This document shows, one piece after another, positions 31,864 to 38,359 of a DNA stretch of 64,000 nt. The notes beneath the pieces are model-generated. The model ran no database searches. It was not told the DNA's origin and was given only the letters and a program-made list of their open reading frames with translations. The stretch's first letter is position 1; each line of letters begins with the position of its first letter. Source of the DNA: Microbacterium dextranolyticum (GTDB lineage Bacteria > Actinomycetota > Actinomycetes > Actinomycetales > Microbacteriaceae); contig NZ_JAFBBR010000001.1 in NCBI RefSeq assembly GCF_016907295.1, positions 1,488,001-1,552,000 on the forward strand. The letters are read 5' to 3'. Position numbers and translations under genes: made by a program.

Positions 31864-32269
31864 GCGAGCGCACCCATGCCGGACGGGCGAGGGGCGCCAT
31901 CCGGGGTCACTGCCGAGCGGAGGGTGGGCATCCGCACGAGGGGGGCACCCGGTAATTGCATACTCGACATGCAATAAGACTACGGGCGTAACGAGGGGTG
32001 TTCCCGAGGTGGAATCAACACGGGTGGAAAGGTGGAAGGTGGAAGCCCTTCACTCGGTGAGTGGCCACCTTCGATTGAATCGAGCGATGGTGTGAATTAG
32101 AGCCTGACCAGGCATTTAATGATTGAACAAGTCGATTCTAGATATTGTCCATCGTCCACCTGAATGAGGCGTTTCCACCTTCCACCTTTCCACCTTTGAG
32201 GGTCGGGGTGGAAACGACCGACGGGCACGAGTCGTTGGCCTGACTCGTGCCCGTCGGTGTATTCCGTCG
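31864..32269. other. Non-coding gap with repeat cluster
   Basis: No credible gene is seen between the HNH gene and the ATPase gene. The gap is AT-richer than its surroundings, especially 32090-32150, and holds the GGTGGAA repeats listed separately. Confidence 0.6.
32008..32213. repeat. Cluster of eight GGTGGAA heptamers with 22-bp inverted arms (candidate origin)
   Basis: GGTGGAA occurs at 32008, 32023, 32031, 32038 and 32207 on the plus strand and its complement TTCCACC at 32173, 32180 and 32188. The runs at 32023-32044 and 32173-32194 are exact 22-base inverted copies, with an AT-rich stretch between them. The pattern resembles iterons flanking a duplex-unwinding region and lies next to the element's replication-type ATPase. 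A repressor-binding region is the alternative. Confidence 0.7.
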
Positions 32270-33652
32270 TCACCAGGACTCGGCGGCGCCGGTCGCGAGC
32301 AGTCCGTCCCAGAGGGTTCGCTGGTATGCGCCGAGGCTCTTTCGTGCTGCGCCCATCGTCATCCCCTGTGCGCGCTTCTTGCGCATCTGCGCCAGGACGG
32401 TCTGTTCGCGGAGCACATCGCCGGCGCCCGCTGCCTCTTGGTCTGCCTGCGCGATCGCGCGCAAGACCTTGCGGCGCGTCCGACGCGAGTGCTCGATGAC
32501 GAGTCCGGCGAGGTCCCAGTCCTCGTCGACGAGCGCCGCACGCCCAGCCATCGCCATGAGGCACGCGGCGACCTTTGCGCGGAGCATCGCCGAGTGCGAC
32601 TCCATCGGGTCGAGAGCGCCAGCGAGCGAGAGGTCGCGCTGCCGGTCGAACTCGGCCTCCATGTCTCCGGTCGCCTCGATCGTTTCGATGCCGCGCCAAT
32701 CCGGGCGCCCGAGGCGCATGCGCTCGGGGTAACGACCGTCGCGACGGAGGCCGACGAACGGGGCGTATTCGCTGTCGAGCCATAGCATCCGGCCCGGCAG
32801 ACCTCCCGCCGCTTCGTCTGCCGACATGATGAGGTGCGCGCGAGCGGGCTGGACGTTCAGCGTCGCCACGAGTCGGTACGCGTTCGGCGGGATCTCGATA
32901 CCGTCGCCCGCGGCCAGCTTGCGGCCGAGCGGTGCGCCGGACTCGCCCGACTTGAGGTACTCGAGGACCGTCGCCCCCTGGCGGGCCTGCACGGCGTTCA
33001 GGCGCCCCACCTCATCGAAGATCACGCGGGCCATGTGGTCCGCGGAGCGCCAGATGAGGTCGCCGCGCTTCACGTCGAGTTCTTTGTCGTCGCGGGTCGC
33101 GATGTGTCCGAAGAGGGAGGCGATGGCCTCGCCCGACCCCACCTCGTGCGCGTAGCCGAGGTCGCGTCCGAAGTCGAAGATCTCCGCCACAGCGTTCTCG
33201 GTGGCCGTTTTTCCACCGCCCGTCGATCCGACGACGGCCAGCAGCAGGTTCACCGGGCGCCGGCCAAGGAACGAGCGGAACGGGATGTCGTACGGGATCG
33301 ACGCCGCCGCACGGCCGAGCGTGCCGCCGAGCATCGCCCAGGGGCTGAGCTTGAACCGACGCGCCTGCGCCATCAGGTGCTGGATCTCTCGACGGTCGGA
33401 CGCCCAGAAGCCCTCCGGGTCAACAACGCCCGCCGACGCGGCGGTGAGGCCGTCGGTCGCCTCCGCTGCCGCGGCACGCTCGGCCTTAAGGCTTGCGTCT
33501 CGGTACGCGCGCTGCCACATCCAGCCGCCGGATTGGATCGCCGGATGGCCGGCTGCCACGACGCCGGCAGCGACGGCCTGCGTCATCATTTCCGCGGCGT
33601 GGGCGGCGGCCTCTTCGTGCGTCGGCAGGCTATCGAGGGTGGCCGCGCTCAC
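32270..33652 (-). CDS. P-loop ATPase, DUF3987-like replication protein
   Basis: Protein of 460 residues. Walker A GSTGGGKTA at about residue 145-153, Walker B VIFDEVG near 217, and downstream RLVATLNVQPARAHLIMSADEAAGGLPGRMLW, a sensor region as in DUF3987/D5-like helicases of mobile elements. N-terminal 100 residues are helical with no primase motif, so any primase must come from the host. Start overlaps the coiled-coil gene by four bases. A replication or DNA-loading helicase is the best reading. Confidence 0.72.
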   Translation of the reverse strand: MSAATLDSLPTHEEAAAHAAEMMTQAVAAGVVAAGHPAIQSGGWMWQRAYRDASLKAERAAAAEATDGLTAASAGVVDPEGFWASDRREIQHLMAQARRFKLSPWAMLGGTLGRAAASIPYDIPFRSFLGRRPVNLLLAVVGSTGGGKTATENAVAEIFDFGRDLGYAHEVGSGEAIASLFGHIATRDDKELDVKRGDLIWRSADHMARVIFDEVGRLNAVQARQGATVLEYLKSGESGAPLGRKLAAGDGIEIPPNAYRLVATLNVQPARAHLIMSADEAAGGLPGRMLWLDSEYAPFVGLRRDGRYPERMRLGRPDWRGIETIEATGDMEAEFDRQRDLSLAGALDPMESHSAMLRAKVAACLMAMAGRAALVDEDWDLAGLVIEHSRRTRRKVLRAIAQADQEAAGAGDVLREQTVLAQMRKKRAQGMTMGAARKSLGAYQRTLWDGLLATGAAESW

Positions 33653-33996
33653 GCGGCGTTCTCCGTGCGGAGGCGCTCGAGCACGGCGATGGCCACGCGG
33701 CGGGCGAGGTCATCGCGTAGTGCTTCCAACTCGGCGTCCAGCCGGTCGTTCTCCGCGGCCAACTCGGCAACGTGCTCGCGCCAACTCTCCACCTCGGCGC
33801 GGAGCGCGGCGATCTCCTCGGCGTGCTCCGCACTCCGGTACTCGGTCAGCACCGAGATCACGGCATCAGCCTCGGCGTCGGATTCGAGGTACAGAAAGCG
33901 CCGATGACTCAGCGACAGTCCAGCGGATTGGCCGGTGCTGATGAGGAGGGTCACGCCATCGCGCGTGAGGCTCTCGCCGCCGTGGTACGCGCTCAC
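33649..33996 (-). CDS. Hypothetical coiled-coil phage protein
   Basis: Protein of 115 residues. N-terminus SAYHGGESLTRDGVTLLISTGQSAGLSLSHRRFLYLE is followed by a strong coiled coil from about residue 60 to 105 (EEIAALRAEVESWREHVAELAAENDRLDAELEAL). Overlaps both neighbours (ATGA type), so it is in the early operon. Function unknown. Confidence 0.65.
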   Translation of the reverse strand: MSAYHGGESLTRDGVTLLISTGQSAGLSLSHRRFLYLESDAEADAVISVLTEYRSAEHAEEIAALRAEVESWREHVAELAAENDRLDAELEALRDDLARRVAIAVLERLRTENAA

Positions 33997-34205
33997 GCCG
34001 CCGCCCCCTTCACGTGCGAGCCGAGTTCGATGCGCCCGATCGCAGTGAAGGGGATCACCGACTGCCGCTGCCGCTCGGTGTCCTCGACGAGGATGGTGAT
34101 GTCATCCTCTGCCAGCACGACGCCGCTGATCGGCGCCCAGCCTCCCGAGCTTGCAGGGAACACGCGGACCCGTCTCCCGGTGATCGAGGTGCTCTGTTCG
34201 GTCAT
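33993..34205 (-). CDS. Hypothetical phage protein, 70 residues
   Basis: Starts with a good AAGGAAAG ribosome site. Small beta-rich sequence: GRRVRVFPASSGGWAPISGVVLAEDDITILVEDTERQRQSVIPFTAIGRIEL, similar in outline to Sm-like or KOW-type small folds. First gene after the regulatory gap, and so perhaps the first early gene of the ATPase operon. No family recognised. Confidence 0.6.
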   Translation of the reverse strand: MTEQSTSITGRRVRVFPASSGGWAPISGVVLAEDDITILVEDTERQRQSVIPFTAIGRIELGSHVKGAAA

Positions 34206-34252
34206 TCTCTTTCCTTTCCTAGTGAGGTCTGTCCTCCTTGCTGCGTATTTAC

Positions 34253-34266
34253 TTGTGCTGTCACAA
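34253..34266. promoter_or_regulatory. Candidate operator/promoter of the element's early operon
   Basis: TTGTG, four bases, CACAA: a perfect inverted repeat in the 131-bp gap 34206-34336, about 50 bases upstream of the 70-residue gene. TTGTGACA on the minus strand could act as a -35. The only sizeable gap in the early region, so a likely control point. Confidence 0.4.
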
Positions 34267-34336
34267 CCAGGCTATGGCCGCTTTTGGGGGTCTTTCCGAG
34301 GTCGCGGTGAGAGTGTTTATGCCCTCTAATCAGGCT

Positions 34337-34708
34337 CTACGCATTCCGGCCACGTTTGTGCGTGATCTCCGATATCTCCCCGCGGAGGCTGGCGATCTGC
34401 GCCTCGATCTCATTCAGGCCCAGCGCGATCGTCGCGAGATCGTGGGGCTGGATTGTGATCTCCCGCATGCGGAGCAGTTCGCCCCTATCTGCGTCGAGCT
34501 GGGCGATGCGGGCCTGTAGTTCCACGATCTGCCGCGCCTTGCGGATTGCGTGCGCGGTCGCCATTTCGACCGCGCCGTCGCTCGGGAGGCCGTACGGGGC
34601 AGCATCGCGGAGCGGCTTGAGGGCGATGTTCATTGCAGTGTCGAGGGCATCGGCGTACCCGCGCCAACCCAACTCGTGCCGGATCGCCTCATCAGCGACG
34701 CCCTCCAT
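34337..34708 (-). CDS. Hypothetical phage protein with coiled coil, 123 residues
   Basis: Helical protein; the second half (RKARQIVELQARIAQLDADRGELLRMREITIQ and LNEIEAQIASLRGEISEITHK) forms coiled coils. The ATG overlaps the stop of a 56-residue gene upstream (TGATG). No family recognised; a regulator or recombination directionality factor cannot be excluded. Confidence 0.6.
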   Translation of the reverse strand: MEGVADEAIRHELGWRGYADALDTAMNIALKPLRDAAPYGLPSDGAVEMATAHAIRKARQIVELQARIAQLDADRGELLRMREITIQPHDLATIALGLNEIEAQIASLRGEISEITHKRGRNA

Positions 34709-34878
34709 CAGGCCACCTCGCAGAACCAGTCAGCGGCCAATCCTTCGGCGATGCACGCGGCAGGCGCGGGTGCCCCGACTGATTGGCGCCAAGCCCGATG
34801 CTCCGCCTGTGCCTCCTTCCATTCATCCCTCACGATGGCCTCGGCCCACCAAAGGGCTGCGGTCGTCTCTTCGTTCAT
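34708..34878 (-). CDS. Small phage protein, 56 residues
   Basis: ATG at 34878 preceded by AAGGAG at ideal distance. Sequence: MNEETTAALWWAEAIVRDEW, then KEAQAEHRAWRQSV and AACIAEGLAADWFCEVA. Acidic, tryptophan-rich, no known family. Lies between the tRNA and the 123-residue gene and overlaps the latter by one base. Confidence 0.65.
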   Translation of the reverse strand: MNEETTAALWWAEAIVRDEWKEAQAEHRAWRQSVGAPAPAACIAEGLAADWFCEVA

Positions 34879-34912
34879 AGCTATCTCCTTCGTTGTCGGC
34901 GGTCGTACTGCG

Positions 34913-34984
34913 CGCCCCCGGCAGGATTTGAACCTGCGACCAACGGATTAGAAGGCCGTTGCTCTTCCGCTGAGCTACGGGGGC
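34913..34984 (-). tRNA. tRNA-Arg (anticodon TCT), element-borne
   Basis: On the minus strand: acceptor arms GCCCCCG / CGGGGGC, D arm GCTC...GAGC, anticodon loop CTTCTAA (TCT), T arm GCAGG TTCGAAT CCTGC, discriminator G, no encoded CCA. One mismatch at the base of the anticodon stem (C-T) next to the loop. It reads AGA/AGG, rare codons in this genome. It lies 11 bases from the integrase stop, inside the element, and is not the attachment site. Confidence 0.9.
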
Positions 34985-34995
34985 ATGTTGCGGCG

Positions 34996-36540
34996 CTACG
35001 TGGTCGACTTCCTCGCGGCGGCCCTCGCTTTGGCTGCCTCGTGATCGCGTACCTCTTGGTGCGTGATGACTTGGATGCGCCCATGCGGGTCACCCGGCTG
35101 ATTGACGCGAACGGCGGCGAGGGTCGCGCGCACGAGGTTGCGCCGCGCGTCCGCGCCGAGCGACGCCCAGTGGTCGAAGAACACTTTGCGGGCAGTACCC
35201 ATCGACTCCTCCGCTGCCTCGAAGGCCGCGTCGTCGGCTCCGAAGGAGTGCCACCACTCGTCCACTGCGGCGAGCGCGGCGCGCGCTGCGGCGATGACGG
35301 CGAGCTGCCCGGTGTCGGCACGTAGGGCGTCGATTCGCTCGCTCAGGTCGTCATGCTCGGCCTGCAAGCGGCGCGCGCGTGCGAGGTCGCTTGGATCGCC
35401 AAACTCTGAGTACATCTCTTTCGACCGGGCGACCTGTTCGGCAATTGCCGCGCGTTGCACGATGAGGTCACGCTGAGCCTCGCCCTCCGTATCCGCGGGG
35501 GACTCATGTCGGAGTGCATTCAGCACATCGATCGGGACGCGCTCCTCGAGCAAATCGGCTTTGATTCGTGCGTGTCCAGATGGGACGCGGCGCCCCGGTG
35601 TACGCGTAGCTTGCGCAATCTCTTGGCAGACATACGCGGGGCCGCTCTTCCCGTGTGATGCCCAGCGTCCCACGACGAGGTGCGCGCCGCATGAGCATGA
35701 CGCGACGCCCGACAGGAAGCGGTCAACTGTTGGGCGCCCCTTGCACTCCGGTCGGGCCGTGGTCAGGATCGCCCGAGCTGTCTCGAAGGTCTCCGTATCG
35801 ATGATCGGCTCGATCCTCGATACGGGCTGAACCTTCCCGTTGGCGACCAGAACGCCCGCGTTGCGCTCACGTAGGAGAGTGTTTCGCACCGTGACGGCAG
35901 ACCACTCATTGCCGCGCATCGACCGCCAGCCGGTGTCGTTCCACTCGCGCGCGATCTCGCGCACGGGGGAGCCGTCGAGCACGGCGACGTAGGCCTCGCG
36001 CAGCAGGGCGGCCTCGCTCTCGCGCGGCGTCATGCCATCCTGCTCGAATCCGAAGACTCGCGGGCGTGGCGCGGGCTGGCCGCTCTTTACGCGCTCGGCA
36101 TTTCGTGCACGCTTGCGTTCGCCGGCGCGTCCAGCCTCGGCGGCATCCCAGACCGCGATCGTCAGTGCGACCGCGCGGCCGTCCTCGGTGTTGAGGTCGT
36201 ACTCGGGCGATGCCTCGAACTTGAAACGGAGTCCGCGCGTCCGCGCGAGGTCGATGAGCTGAACCCACTCAGCGGCGCGGCGGGTGAGGCGGGACATGCT
36301 GTAAGCGACGATCACTTCGAACTCTCCGCGATCGGCCGCTGCGAGCATCGCGTCGAAGCTCGGACGAGGCTTTCGGGAATTGCTCGATGCGCTTACGTCG
36401 TTGTCCTCATAGATGGCCACAACCTCGAGGCCGTTGCGATCGGCAACGCGGCGCCCGATGGCGACCTGGGCGGCAACGCCTTCGCCTTCGCCCTTGTGAT
36501 CGGCGGAGATCCTCGCATAGAGAGCAGCTTTAAGTGACAC
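34996..36540 (-). CDS. Large serine integrase
   Basis: Protein of 514 residues from a GTG at 36540. Catalytic domain: ALYARISADHKGEGEGVAAQ (active Ser about residue 12), YSMSRLTRRAAEW and SPEYDLNTEDGR. Then a recombinase domain (RVFGFEQDGMTPRESEAALLREAYVAVLDGSPVREIAREWN), a zinc-ribbon-like part with CSCGAHL and YVC but no obvious fourth Cys, and a long coiled coil (residues about 370-470). It mediates attP x attB recombination at the 15-bp core next to its start. Its start codon overlaps, on the other strand, that of the DsbA-like gene. Confidence 0.95.
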   Translation of the reverse strand: MSLKAALYARISADHKGEGEGVAAQVAIGRRVADRNGLEVVAIYEDNDVSASSNSRKPRPSFDAMLAAADRGEFEVIVAYSMSRLTRRAAEWVQLIDLARTRGLRFKFEASPEYDLNTEDGRAVALTIAVWDAAEAGRAGERKRARNAERVKSGQPAPRPRVFGFEQDGMTPRESEAALLREAYVAVLDGSPVREIAREWNDTGWRSMRGNEWSAVTVRNTLLRERNAGVLVANGKVQPVSRIEPIIDTETFETARAILTTARPECKGRPTVDRFLSGVASCSCGAHLVVGRWASHGKSGPAYVCQEIAQATRTPGRRVPSGHARIKADLLEERVPIDVLNALRHESPADTEGEAQRDLIVQRAAIAEQVARSKEMYSEFGDPSDLARARRLQAEHDDLSERIDALRADTGQLAVIAAARAALAAVDEWWHSFGADDAAFEAAEESMGTARKVFFDHWASLGADARRNLVRATLAAVRVNQPGDPHGRIQVITHQEVRDHEAAKARAAARKSTT

Positions 36541-37202
36541 ATCAAAAGATTACAATCGACGTGTGGAGTGACATCGCCTGCCCCTGGTGCTACATCGGCA
36601 AGCGCAACCTCGAGAAGGGCCTCGCCGAAACGGCGGCGGATGCCGACGCCCCGGTGGTGGACGTGACCTTCCACTCCTTCGAGCTGTCGCCGGACACCCC
36701 GGTGGACTTCGACGGAGACGAGATCGACTTCCTCGTCGGGCACAAGGGCATGCCGCGCGAGCGCGTGCAGGAGATGCTGGGACATGTGACCGGCGTCGCC
36801 GCCGACGCGGGCCTCGCGTACGACTTCGACTCTCTGCAGCACACCAACACGGTCAAGGCGCACGAGCTCCTCCACTTCGCGAAGGAGCAGGGTCTGCAGG
36901 ATGCCATGACCGAGCGCCTCATGGCCGCGTACTTCACCGAGGGGCGCCACGTCGGACGCGTCGACGACCTCGTCGAACTGGCCGCGGACGCCGGGCTCGA
37001 CGCCGATGCCGCGAGAACCGCGCTCGAGTCGGGCCGCTATCTCTCGGACGTGCGCGCCGACCAGGCGCAGGCGCAGGCCTACGGCATCCAGGGCGTTCCC
37101 TTCTTCGTCATCGACGGCAAGTACGGCGTGAGCGGCGCCCAGCCGCCCGAGGCGTTCGCGCAGATCGCCCGCCAGGTCTGGGCGGAACGCGCCGAGGCCT
37201 GA
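36534..37202 (+). CDS. DsbA family oxidoreductase (FrnE-like) with prophage-supplied start
   Basis: Protein of 222 residues. DVWSDIACPWCYIGKRNLEKGL carries the CPWC thioredoxin-fold motif; AYGIQGVPFFVIDGKYGVSGAQPPEAF holds the cis-Pro loop. No signal peptide, so cytoplasmic, as in FrnE disulfide isomerases. The GTG at 36534 and the next six codons (VTHQKIT) are element DNA; the original codons (VTNAIK) remain at 20687. Thus the insertion swapped the N-terminal residues and the ribosome site but kept the gene whole. The GTG and the integrase GTG share seven bases (GTGACAC) on opposite strands. Confidence 0.92.
   Translation: MTHQKITIDVWSDIACPWCYIGKRNLEKGLAETAADADAPVVDVTFHSFELSPDTPVDFDGDEIDFLVGHKGMPRERVQEMLGHVTGVAADAGLAYDFDSLQHTNTVKAHELLHFAKEQGLQDAMTERLMAAYFTEGRHVGRVDDLVELAADAGLDADAARTALESGRYLSDVRADQAQAQAYGIQGVPFFVIDGKYGVSGAQPPEAFAQIARQVWAERAEA
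36555..36569 (+). repeat. attR core of the prophage
   Basis: ATCGACGTGTGGAGT, identical to attL at 20705-20719. It encodes IDVWS near the N-terminus of the DsbA-like protein, and integrase sequence lies directly to the left. Right flank is the intact host gene. Confidence 0.92.
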
Positions 37203-37283
37203 CCGCCGCTCCGGCCCCGCGTGTCAGCCGCGGCTCTCCGCCCTGGCATCCGCCGCACCGACGGGCCGACGCATATCTCCGCC

Positions 37284-37681
37284 GTGTCCCACTTTCGGCG
37301 AGGCATGTCCCACTATCTGTCGCCCGGGGCCCCTCGAAACGACAGTTTGTGGGACATGGTTCGCGGGGGAGAGCTAGGTTCTGACTCCCGCAGTTGAGCC
37401 CCGCTGAGGTGACCCTGCCCCGGTTTGTGCAGGCCATGTCCCACTTTGAGCAGGGCATGTCCCACTATCTGCGAGGCGTGTCCCACGATCTGTCGTCTGG
37501 GGCCCCTCGAAACGACATTTTGTGGGACATGGTCGGAAGGGCGCCGCGGGGTTCCGGCTTTCGTAGTCGTGCGCCGGCGTGCGACCATGTCCCATTTTGT
37601 GCAGGCCGTGTCCCACTTTCGGCGGGGTATGTCCTGGATTGTGTCGTTCGCAGGCATCCGGAACAGCACAATCTAGGACAT
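37284..37681. repeat. 21-bp direct repeats and three related long hairpins
   Basis: Units begin RTGTCCCACTWT and recur at exact 21-bp steps: 37284, 37305; 37436, 37457, 37478; 37587, 37608, 37629. The last unit of each group forms the 5' arm of a hairpin: 37305-37322 with 37340-37357; 37478-37495 with 37513-37530; 37629-37649 with 37661-37681. Loops of the first two are almost identical (GGGGCCCCTCGAAA). In the third hairpin both arms changed together (TGTCCTGGATTGTG pairing with CACAATCTAGGACA), that is, pairing is kept though sequence is not. Confidence 0.85.
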
Positions 37682-37688
37682 GGCCCGT

Positions 37689-37756
37689 CGCGCGACGCCG
37701 GATGCCGCGCGACGCCGGATGCCGCGCGACGCCGGATGCCACGCGAGGGCGGATGC
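37689..37756 (+). repeat. 17-bp tandem repeat, three perfect and one partial copy
   Basis: CGCGCGACGCCGGATGC at 37689, 37706 and 37723, with a diverged fourth copy from 37740. It lies immediately after the hairpin region and 38 bases before the glutathione peroxidase stop. Probably replication slippage. Confidence 0.9.
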
Positions 37757-37793
37757 GGCCGTCGCCGACATCGCCGACGTCGCGGCCGATGTC

Positions 37794-38297
37794 TCAGGCC
37801 GGCAGGCCGGCCTCGATCGCTGCGATGATCTCCGGGGCATCCGGCTTCGTCTGCGGGCGGAAGCGGTGCACGTCGCCGTCGGCCGTCACGAGGAACTTCT
37901 CGAAGTTCCACATGATCGGCCCGCGGGCGCCCTCGGCGTTCTTCGCCTTCTTCAGTGCCTTGTACAGGGGAGCGGCGTGCGACCCGTTCACGCGGACCTT
38001 GTCAGCGATCGGAAAGCTGACCCCCCACGTGACCGCGCAGTAATCGAGGATCTCGTCCATCGACCCCGGCTCCTGCCCCATGAACTGGTTGCACGGGAAC
38101 CCGATCACCTGAAGGCCGCGCTCGCCGTAGCTGCGCTGCAGCTGCTCGAGCTGCTCGTACTGGGGCGTGAGGCCGCACTTCGATGCGACGTTGACGATGA
38201 GCAAGGCCTTCTCGCCGAACTCGGCGAGCGTGCGCTCGGTGCCGTCGGAGCCTTGGAAGGGGATGTCTCGGATGTCCACAGCGGGGGAGTCGGCCAT
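37794..38297 (-). CDS. Glutathione peroxidase family protein
   Basis: Protein of 167 residues from the ATG at 38297, preceded by GGAAAG. NVASKCGLTPQYEQLEQL contains the peroxidatic Cys; GFPCNQFMGQEPG and MWNFEKFLV supply the Gln and Trp of the catalytic set. Actinobacteria that lack glutathione use such enzymes as thioredoxin-dependent peroxidases, so thiol peroxidase is the likely activity. Cytoplasmic. Confidence 0.93.
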   Translation of the reverse strand: MADSPAVDIRDIPFQGSDGTERTLAEFGEKALLIVNVASKCGLTPQYEQLEQLQRSYGERGLQVIGFPCNQFMGQEPGSMDEILDYCAVTWGVSFPIADKVRVNGSHAAPLYKALKKAKNAEGARGPIMWNFEKFLVTADGDVHRFRPQTKPDAPEIIAAIEAGLPA

Positions 38298-38359
38298 GCT
38301 TTCCACGATAGGCCTGCTGAGGGCGCCGGGTCACGTCGTGGTCTGGGAGAATGAACAGG

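Larger units (their letters stand above)
20720..36554 (-). mobile_element. Integrated 15.8-kb prophage-like element
   Basis: Bounded by 15-bp direct repeats and carrying a serine integrase at one end, then early genes, packaging genes, head, tail tube, tail chaperone and tape measure, all on the minus strand in siphovirus order. Codon and base composition are a little less GC-rich than the flanks. Only about 23 protein genes are present: no endolysin, holin, distal tail, receptor-binding protein, recognisable CI-type repressor or excision factor could be found. It is either a deletion derivative or a phage satellite. Confidence 0.9.
37203..37793. other. 590-bp gap without a gene, mostly structured repeats
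   Basis: No credible gene between the DsbA-like gene and the glutathione peroxidase gene. It holds a hairpin/21-bp repeat region and a 17-bp tandem repeat, listed separately. Open frames crossing it owe their length to the 21-bp (seven-codon) repeat period. Confidence 0.7.

Noticed and set aside
31567..31974. Longer HNH protein starting at 31974
   Set aside because: The extra 37 residues are Pro/Arg-rich and unlike the family; ATG at 31863 gives a usual HNH length.
34913..34984. tRNA-Arg as the prophage attachment site
   Set aside because: No second copy of any tRNA part is found at the other end; the 15-bp repeat in the DsbA-like gene accounts for both ends.
37284..37681. CRISPR array
   Set aside because: Units are contiguous at 21 bp without unique spacers, end in long hairpins, and no cas genes are in the window.
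37313..37828. Open frames on both strands through the 21-bp repeats, with heptapeptide repeats such as KWDTACT and QIVGHAS
   Set aside because: The repeats of 21 bases give seven-residue repeats in any frame without stops. No ribosome site or gene-like codon use, and the hairpin pairing explains the conservation better.
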